A stretch of 19,499 nucleotides of DNA from an uncultured Ruminococcus sp. (lineage in GTDB: Bacteria; Bacillota; Clostridia; Oscillospirales; Acutalibacteraceae): the NCBI GenBank assembly GCA_902803585.1, contig CADCQO010000254.1:1-19499 (forward strand). Reading direction: 5' to 3'. Made by a program: the position numbers and the translations under genes. Shown piece after piece: positions 14,677 to 19,499 of the stretch (position 1 is the stretch's first letter; each line of letters begins with the position of its first letter). The notes under the pieces are model-generated. The model had not been told where the DNA came from and searched no databases. It worked only from the letters and a program-made list of their open reading frames with translations.

Positions 14677-15081
14677 TTGATAACAGCAGTATGTATTGAC
14701 GATGAGAATGGCATGACGTTCAACCATCGCCGCCAGAGCAGAGATCGTGTTCTGATTGAAAATCTGGTCGCATTGTGCGGAGACAGAAAAATTTTCATGA
14801 ACGAATATTCAAGCGTCCTGTTTTCAGACTACGCTGAACAAATTGTCGTAGATGAAGATTTTATGGAAAAGGCAGGCGCAGATGATATCTGTTTTGTAGA
14901 AAACGTTGATCTGACACCGTATGCTGATCGTATTCAGGGGGTTATCCTCTACCGTTGGAACAGACTTTATCCGTCTTCCACTACCTTCGATGTAGACTTG
15001 TCCGGCTTTACATTGACGGATACGGTTGAATTTGCGGGCAGTTCTCATGACAACATTACCAGAGAGGAATATGCAAAATGA
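14677..15081 (+). CDS. Small uncharacterised cytosolic protein upstream of a nuclease
   Basis: A 134-residue protein that starts at TTG (14677), with GGAGG 8 nt upstream. There is no signal peptide or membrane segment. The opening ITAVCIDDENGMTFNHRRQSRDR and the ending EFAGSSHDNITREEYAK look like conserved blocks of a family common in Clostridia. I recall relatives being labelled ribonuclease Z, but the metallo-beta-lactamase motif HxHxDH is absent, so I do not accept that name. The beta-strand opening with a DxxNG turn loosely recalls dihydrofolate reductase folds; this is only an impression. Its stop overlaps the nuclease start as ATGA, so the two are probably translationally coupled. Confidence 0.8.
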   Translation: MITAVCIDDENGMTFNHRRQSRDRVLIENLVALCGDRKIFMNEYSSVLFSDYAEQIVVDEDFMEKAGADDICFVENVDLTPYADRIQGVILYRWNRLYPSSTTFDVDLSGFTLTDTVEFAGSSHDNITREEYAK

Positions 15082-16049
15082 AAACAAACACTACAATCCG
15101 AAAAACAATGGCAGTTCTTCTGGCACTTCTGGCACTTTTTATTCTGCCGTCCTGTGAGGTCATTTCGCAGGTCACAACAACGAACTCCGGTTCCTCGTCC
15201 GCTTCAGGCACGAGTCATGCTTCCGATACAGGAAAAAATAAAAATTCTGCCGCAGAAGGTGCTTATACCGTTGATAATGTGCCGGACTTCACCGATAAGG
15301 CGTATGTCGAAATCAATAACAATGTTCCGTACTTCAAATCGTCCGAATACATGACAAAGGCATACGAGGATTACAGCGAACTGGACTCACTCGGCCGCTG
15401 CGGAACAGCCTTTGCCTGTGTATGTATGGAAACAATGCCCACCGAAAAGCGCGGCAATATCAGTCAGGTAAAGCCAACGGGCTGGCAAAGCGTTACCTAT
15501 GATTTTGTAGACGGAAAGTCACTGTACAACCGCTGCCATCTGATCGGATTCCAACTGACGGCAGAAAATGCCAACAAAAAGAATCTCATCACAGGAACCC
15601 GCTACATGAATACAAAAGGTATGCTGCCCTTTGAGAACATGGTCGCTGACTATGTGAAGGAAACAAAGAACCATGTGATGTACCGTGTGACACCGATTTT
15701 TGACGGTAACAATCTGGTGGCGAGAGGCGTAGAAATGGAAGCATATTCCGTAGAGGACAAGGGAGAAGGCGTAAGCTATAATGTTTATGTTTACAATAAT
15801 CAGCCCGGTGTATCTATTAACTATGCCGATGGAACAAGCCAGCTGGCCGGAGATCAGAGCAGCAGCCAGCAGTCAACTGTTTCACGGACTGAGTATGTTA
15901 TCAATGTCAATAACAAGAAGGTACACTTGCCTTCGTGCAGTTCCGTGAAAAACATCAAGGACGAAAACAAGAAAACCGTCAAGGATTCGCTGGATCACCT
16001 TATAGAAGAAGGATATATTCCCTGCGGTAATTGTCTGCCGCAGGAATAA
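15078..16049 (+). CDS. Lipoprotein DNA/RNA non-specific endonuclease
   Basis: Predicted surface-anchored nuclease of the EndA/streptococcal DNase (beta-beta-alpha metal) type, 323 residues. A lipoprotein signal ends at C26 in ILPSC, followed by a Ser/Thr/Gly-rich linker to about residue 60. The nuclease domain (about 75-250) has catalytic H154 in NRCHLIGFQL, a variant of the DRGH motif, then NLITGTRYMNTKGMLPFE with metal-ligand and active-site candidates N169, N178 and E186, and RVTPIF. A Ser/Gln linker leads to a C-terminal domain (about 272-322) with H283, C287, C316 and C319, which looks like a small zinc-binding fold. Likely roles are DNA scavenging or nucleotide acquisition. The ATG at 15078 has AGAGG about 10 nt upstream and overlaps the preceding stop. 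Confidence 0.88.
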   Translation: MKTNTTIRKTMAVLLALLALFILPSCEVISQVTTTNSGSSSASGTSHASDTGKNKNSAAEGAYTVDNVPDFTDKAYVEINNNVPYFKSSEYMTKAYEDYSELDSLGRCGTAFACVCMETMPTEKRGNISQVKPTGWQSVTYDFVDGKSLYNRCHLIGFQLTAENANKKNLITGTRYMNTKGMLPFENMVADYVKETKNHVMYRVTPIFDGNNLVARGVEMEAYSVEDKGEGVSYNVYVYNNQPGVSINYADGTSQLAGDQSSSQQSTVSRTEYVINVNNKKVHLPSCSSVKNIKDENKKTVKDSLDHLIEEGYIPCGNCLPQE

Positions 16050-16071
16050 CTGATGCAGAAAACATTCCTCC

Positions 16072-16101
16072 AGACCTGTGTGTAAAAGCACAGGTCTTTT
16101 T
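16072..16101 (+). terminator. Rho-independent terminator after the nuclease gene
   Basis: AGACCTGTG, an 8-nt loop and CACAGGTCT form a perfect 9-bp stem (16072-16097), followed by TTTT. The U-run overlaps the stop codon of the convergent regulator gene. Confidence 0.9.
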
Positions 16102-16507
16102 ATGTAGCGTCATTTTCGCTTTTGTCCTCTGATGATGGCTGTAAAGACGTCTGATACTCCTGACAGAAAGCGGATATCGCCTGTATGAAGGTAAGTTTAT
16201 CCGCTGTACTGACGGTTTCCTCTGACAACAGCTCTTCTATTTCCTTCAGCAGACTTTTTGAACGGTCTTCAAAGGGTCGCTTTCTTTGAAGCTCTTCCCA
16301 CTTTGCATCGTCTATCATGATCAGTTCATTAATGTCTACCCCGAAAAGATCCGCCAATTTTTCTGCTGTTTCCCGTTTACGAGGCATTTTCTGCCCCTGC
16401 TCATAATAAATATACGTCCTTTTGCTGATGCCTGCCGCCTCTGCTGCTGCCGTTTGCGTGAGATGCCGGATTGTACGGTATTTTTTACACTTTTCTCCGA
16501 ATGTCAT
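16100..16507 (-). CDS. Xre-family HTH transcriptional regulator divergent from ispF
   Basis: A 135-residue Cro/C1-type DNA-binding protein. The HTH lies at about residues 5-60: KCKKYRTIRHLTQTAAAEAA, then GISKRTYIYYEQGQKMPRKR and ETAEKLADLFGVDINELI. The C-terminal half is charged helix (SLLKEIEELLSEE), possibly for dimerisation, with no enzyme domain. I start it at the second ATG (16507), because AGGAG (16515-16519) is 7 nt away. The ATG at 16513 is only 1 nt from that site. It is transcribed away from ispF, and the two promoters interlock, so it may regulate both itself and ispF. Confidence 0.85.
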   Translation of the reverse strand: MTFGEKCKKYRTIRHLTQTAAAEAAGISKRTYIYYEQGQKMPRKRETAEKLADLFGVDINELIMIDDAKWEELQRKRPFEDRSKSLLKEIEELLSEETVSTADKLTFIQAISAFCQEYQTSLQPSSEDKSENDAT

Positions 16508-16547
16508 ATTCATTCTCCTGTCCTGTAAAATCAGCGCTAACCTGCCC

Positions 16548-16576
16548 TTGAAAATTCGGGCGTTTTACTCTATACT
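16548..16576 (+). promoter_or_regulatory. sigma-A promoter of ispF
   Basis: TTGAAA (16548-16553) and TATACT (16571-16576) with a 17-nt spacer. The predicted start near 16583 falls within the -10 of the opposing promoter and gives ispF a leader of about 74 nt. Confidence 0.55.
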
Positions 16577-16579
16577 CTA
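16566..16579. promoter_or_regulatory. tandem TACTCTA repeat, candidate Xre operator
   Basis: Two directly adjacent copies of TACTCTA (16566-16572 and 16573-16579) cover the -10 of the ispF promoter and touch the -10 of the regulator promoter. TACT and AGTA (16573-16576 and 16584-16587) also form an inverted pair. Confidence 0.4.
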
Positions 16580-16607
16580 TTATAGTACGAAAACAGGCAT
16601 ATGAAAA
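16579..16607 (-). promoter_or_regulatory. sigma-A promoter of the Xre regulator
   Basis: Minus-strand TTTTCA (16602-16607) and consensus TATAAT (16579-16584) with a 17-nt spacer. The start is expected near 16572, inside the -10 of the ispF promoter. Confidence 0.6.
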
Positions 16608-16640
16608 GCCTTTATGTCCTGCGATTGTGATTTTACAGCG

Positions 16641-16659
16641 AAAGGAGAAATTTGCTTTG
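16641..16659 (+). promoter_or_regulatory. ribosome binding site that selects a TTG start for ispF
   Basis: AAAGGAG (16641-16647) is 9 nt from TTG (16657-16659) but 15 nt from the ATG at 16663. The TTG start adds Met-Lys before the usual MRIGHGYDVH opening. Confidence 0.6.
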
Positions 16660-17136
16660 AAAATGAGAATCGGTCATGGCTATGATGTACACCGCCTGAC
16701 GGAAAACAGGAAATTGATACTGGGAGGTGTCGATATTCCCTATGAAAAGGGCTTGCTCGGTCACTCTGATGCAGATGTACTGGTACACGCAGTCATGGAT
16801 GCTCTGCTCGGTGCGGCGGCACTGGGTGACATTGGTCAGCATTTTCCTGACAACGATCCGGCATACAGCGGTGCAGACAGCATAGAATTACTCAGGCATG
16901 TGGGTGCTTTGCTCCGCCAAAACGGCTATCGGATCGCCAACCTTGATGCTACGGTAATCGCTCAGCAGCCTAAACTCAGGCCCTACATAGATACCATGCG
17001 CCGGAACATCACACAGGCTTTGCAGATAGATTTTGGTGATGTCAGTATAAAAGCCACAACAGAAGAACATCTGGGTTTTACGGGACGTAAAGAAGGCATC
17101 GCTGCTCACTGCGTAACGCTTATTGAAACTGACTGA
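16657..17136 (+). CDS. ispF: 2-C-methyl-D-erythritol 2,4-cyclodiphosphate synthase IspF
   Basis: Fifth enzyme of the MEP isoprenoid pathway. It cyclises CDP-methylerythritol 2-phosphate to MEcPP with release of CMP, as a trimer with zinc at the active site. The 159-residue protein closely follows the E. coli sequence. Metal ligands are D10 and H12 (GHGYDVH) and H44 (VLVHAVMDALLGAA). The substrate loop HSDADV (36-41) and the C-terminal KATTEEHLGFTGRKEGIAA are intact. No ispD fusion or neighbour is present, so it is a stand-alone gene. A strong terminator follows. Confidence 0.97.
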   Translation: MKMRIGHGYDVHRLTENRKLILGGVDIPYEKGLLGHSDADVLVHAVMDALLGAAALGDIGQHFPDNDPAYSGADSIELLRHVGALLRQNGYRIANLDATVIAQQPKLRPYIDTMRRNITQALQIDFGDVSIKATTEEHLGFTGRKEGIAAHCVTLIETD

Positions 17137-17189
17137 TGTCAACCGCAGGATTACCACAATTCAACGGCTGAAATGCAGCGTCAGGAACA

Positions 17190-17242
17190 GAAAAAATAAA
17201 AATCAGCAGCTATCTTTCAGGGATAACTGCTGATCCTTTTTT
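17190..17242. terminator. bidirectional Rho-independent terminator between ispF and the ABC transporter genes
   Basis: ATCAGCAG (17202-17209) pairs with CTGCTGAT (17227-17234), and inner TATC/GATA can extend the stem. CCTTTTTT follows on the plus strand. On the minus strand the stem is followed by TTTTATTTTTT (17191-17201). It serves both convergent units. Confidence 0.9.
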
Positions 17243-17266
17243 ATACCGAACTGCGGATACTAACGA

Positions 17267-17944
17267 TTAACCGGTGATCTTGCCATTCTGTAGACGGACA
17301 ATTCTGCTGCTGTAAGAAGCGCATTCTGATGAGTGGGTAACTTGTAAAATCGTAATGCCCTTTTCCTGATTCAGTCTTTGAAAAAGCTGCATGATCTCTG
17401 CACCCGAAGCAGCGTCCAGATTACCGGTCGCCTCGTCTGCAAGAATAATTTCAGGCTCGCCCAGAACTGCTCTTGCAACAGCCACTCTTTGCTGCTGACC
17501 GCCTGAAAGCTGTGACGGATACGACTTTCTTTTGTTTTGCAGACCCGTTATTTCCAGTATCTCTTCATATTTTGTCCGATATTCTGCGGGCCTTCTGCCG
17601 CTCATCTCAAGGGGAAGAAGAATGTTGTCTTCTACCGTGAGATTCGCTGCAAGGTTGTAGAACTGAAAAACAAAACCCATACTTTTGCAGCGTATCTCCG
17701 AAAGACGCTTATCGTCAAGCTGTGCAATGTTCTGTCTGGCAACATATATTTCTCCGGTGAAATCTCTGTCCAGTCCTCCGATAAGATAAAGAAGGGTTGA
17801 TTTGCCGCTGCCGGATTCGCCCATCAGGGAAACAAAACTGCCCTTTTCTATGTCAAGGTATGCTCCGTCCAGTACTGTCTGGGCGGTTTCCCCTTTTCCG
17901 AAGGTCTTATGTATATTCTGGGCACTAATGACAATATCTTTCAT
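17267..17944 (-). CDS. ABC transporter ATP-binding protein (MacB/LolD/FtsE type)
   Basis: A 225-residue ATPase that powers the neighbouring permease. All motifs are intact: Walker A GESGSGKST (42-50), Q-loop Q94, signature LSGGQQQR (146-153), Walker B IILADE (166-171) and the H-loop H204. The length and the ATGNLDAASG sequence after Walker B fit the MacB/LolD class, whose members drive export or mechanotransmission rather than nutrient import. The ATG at 17944 has GAGGAGG 7 nt upstream; an upstream in-frame start at 17992 would overlap the permease. It begins 16 nt after the permease gene, so permease and ATPase are cotranscribed. Confidence 0.95.
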   Translation of the reverse strand: MKDIVISAQNIHKTFGKGETAQTVLDGAYLDIEKGSFVSLMGESGSGKSTLLYLIGGLDRDFTGEIYVARQNIAQLDDKRLSEIRCKSMGFVFQFYNLAANLTVEDNILLPLEMSGRRPAEYRTKYEEILEITGLQNKRKSYPSQLSGGQQQRVAVARAVLGEPEIILADEATGNLDAASGAEIMQLFQRLNQEKGITILQVTHSSECASYSSRIVRLQNGKITG

Positions 17945-17960
17945 CTGATATCCTCCTCGC

Positions 17961-19499
17961 TTAATCTGCGCTTGTTTTGATTTCTTCTGCAATATTCATT
18001 CTGGAAAGCATTCTGATCGGCTTAATCATAACGGTCAGCAATATAATGAAAGCACCGATGCCGAACAACAATGCGTAAAATACCGGCTGAACCAGCGGTA
18101 CGCTTAAATTGAGCGTCGACAGCGCCTTGCTGATGATTTGCAGAAAATACACTCCGAATATCATGGCTGCTATCGCTGAAAGACCGCTTGTCAATATGGT
18201 TTCCAGAACAATCAGTCTTTTCAGTTTGCTTTTGCTCATGGACGAAGAATAATAGACAGCATATTTCCTTCTGGACTGTTCAAAGCCCATCAGCATATTG
18301 CTGTAAGTACCCATCAGCGACAAAGCAAGTCCGAGAACTACCACAGCATAAATGATGGTCAGAATACTCTTCATGGATTCAGCTGCCTCTGCCATATAAT
18401 CCTCCGTAAGACGGACAGAGATGGGGTTGTCTGCCATAGTGGAACGCAGTACGCGAAGAACACTCAGCTCTTTTCCCGGCTTTGTTTTGATCAGAATGAC
18501 ACAGGGATTATCAAAATAAGCGGATTGATAAGTATCCAGATTGATAAGTACAGTATTTCCCATAGAATTGAAATAGCTGCCGTCAATCAAGCACTTCACT
18601 TTCAGGTGCAGTTCACTGGGAATGTACTTGTCACGGTTGACTTCCAGCGATATTTCATCACCCACATGCAAAGACATCTTACCGGCAAGGACTTTATCGA
18701 CTGCGATTTCATCTTTTCCCAATGCTTCGGGGCAGTTCCTGATACCAGTGAAATAACGGAATCCCCCGCTTGGGTAGCCCATCAGCATCATATCACGTTC
18801 CACGCCGTTGACTTTCGCTCTCATGTCATACTGCAGTGACTGGTAGTATAGTTTTTCGACACCCTGTACATCGTCAACGTTTTCACCGATATAGTCGTAC
18901 TGGTTTCCTTCCTGCGATGCGCCTGTAATCACCAGTTCTGAGTGATAGAACGGATCCGACATCAAAGCTATCAATGACACGGCCAGCACCAGAACGGCAA
19001 TTGTCAGGGATATGGCCGAAACAATCAGCTGTGAAGAAGAAACGCTGCTCTTTGTCGTGCAGATTTCTTTGGCGGCAAGTCTTGCAACAGGCATATTCGC
19101 TTTTCCGAACAGATCAGCAAGGAATTTTGAAACAAGCGTCACGATCATAGGGAACAGCATGACAATGCCTACTACTGAGCAAAAAGCTGCTGCAATGGTC
19201 ATCAGGAAATCGTTAAAGAAAAAGAAGGCAGCAACACCCAGCACCAGAAGTATGCCGCCGAAAATGCTGAACATTTTTGAAGGCTGGTAGGCAGTTTCTT
19301 TTGTACCAAAAATAATATCTCTTACCGGCGTTCTGGCTGCTTTAAAAATCGCTGCCGCAGAGAAAAGGCACTGTATCGCCGTAACCGCCAGAATAATCAG
19401 GCAGATCGTCCAGAAGTTAATTCCATCTGACCTTGACGCTCCTTCTTCAAGTCCGCCGACCTCAAATAAACCCAGTACAAAATTGTTTTTCAGCAACAG
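17961..19499 (-). CDS. FtsX-like ABC transporter permease (5' end outside the window)
   Basis: The visible C-terminal 512 residues of a permease whose start lies beyond the window; the apparent start near 19496 is an internal TTG leucine codon. The visible part begins with the end of a first membrane domain (about residues 28-50, followed by KAARTPVRDI). A pair of helices (76-125) and a helix at 156-180 follow. An extracytoplasmic domain of about 190 residues (183-372) comes next. The last three helices (about 375-395, 425-450, 468-490) form a second FtsX domain. Two FtsX units suggest a full-length protein of 800 residues or more, as in clostridial antimicrobial-peptide or lipoprotein exporters. 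The substrate is unknown. Confidence 0.85.
   Translation of the reverse strand: MLLKNNFVLGLFEVGGLEEGASRSDGINFWTICLIILAVTAIQCLFSAAAIFKAARTPVRDIIFGTKETAYQPSKMFSIFGGILLVLGVAAFFFFNDFLMTIAAAFCSVVGIVMLFPMIVTLVSKFLADLFGKANMPVARLAAKEICTTKSSVSSSQLIVSAISLTIAVLVLAVSLIALMSDPFYHSELVITGASQEGNQYDYIGENVDDVQGVEKLYYQSLQYDMRAKVNGVERDMMLMGYPSGGFRYFTGIRNCPEALGKDEIAVDKVLAGKMSLHVGDEISLEVNRDKYIPSELHLKVKCLIDGSYFNSMGNTVLINLDTYQSAYFDNPCVILIKTKPGKELSVLRVLRSTMADNPISVRLTEDYMAEAAESMKSILTIIYAVVVLGLALSLMGTYSNMLMGFEQSRRKYAVYYSSSMSKSKLKRLIVLETILTSGLSAIAAMIFGVYFLQIISKALSTLNLSVPLVQPVFYALLFGIGAFIILLTVMIKPIRMLSRMNIAEEIKTSAD

Noticed and set aside
14677..15081. Naming the small protein ribonuclease Z
   Set aside because: The HxHxDH metal site that defines RNase Z is absent and the protein is far too short.

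Overview
The window most likely comes from a low-to-mid GC, Gram-positive Firmicute (Bacillota). I would guess a gut or rumen Ruminococcus-type member of the Clostridia. The grounds are strong AGGAGG-type ribosome binding sites, clean sigma-A promoters, frequent TTG starts, a YlbF-family protein next to miaB, a short HisG that depends on HisZ, a clostridial-type lipoprotein nuclease, and a secreted modular GH13 amylase with a starch-binding domain and Ig-like repeats. The genus is inference; there is no rRNA gene here to confirm it. I recognised no tRNA, rRNA, CRISPR array, insertion sequence or phage gene.

Layout. (1) 66-2017, minus strand: a YlbF-family protein with a cysteine-rich tail, downstream of miaB (tRNA A37 methylthiolation). 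(2) 2209-8651, minus strand: a histidine operon in the order hisZ-G-D-C-B-A-I-E. It runs from a near-consensus promoter at 8786-8814, with a palindrome at the expected start site, to a probable terminator near 2151-2187. hisH and hisF are absent. The hisC-hisB spacer holds a strong intrinsic terminator whose far arm is overlapped by a second promoter, so the operon may be made as hisZGDC plus hisBAIE. (3) 8820-9290: no convincing gene. (4) 9291-9644, plus strand: a small Xre-type DNA-binding protein, ending at a strong terminator. (5) 9740-13123, minus strand: a secreted alpha-amylase of GH13_28 type with a CBM26-like module and C-terminal repeats. (6) 13383-14382, minus strand: a Fur-family repressor that appears autoregulated, translationally overlapping a two-helix membrane protein. 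(7) 14677-16049, plus strand: a small conserved-looking protein and a secreted lipoprotein DNA/RNA nuclease joined by an ATGA overlap. (8) 16100-17136: a second Xre-type regulator (minus) divergent from ispF (plus), with interlocking promoters. (9) 17267-19499, minus strand: a MacB/LolD-type ABC ATPase and a FtsX-like permease that runs off the window.

Working together. The his block encodes every step from PRPP and ATP to histidine except the HisHF glutamine amidotransferase/cyclase, which must be elsewhere if the pathway is complete. The amylase stands alone with its own promoter. The regulatory architecture is the most interesting part: a his operator palindrome, a terminator fused to a promoter inside the operon, a 7-1-7 Fur-type box on the start site of the Fur-family gene, and the interlocked Xre/ispF promoters. 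I saw no clearly new defence or mobile system. The best candidates for undescribed biology are the small-protein/nuclease pair, the Fur-coupled membrane protein, and the his operon split.
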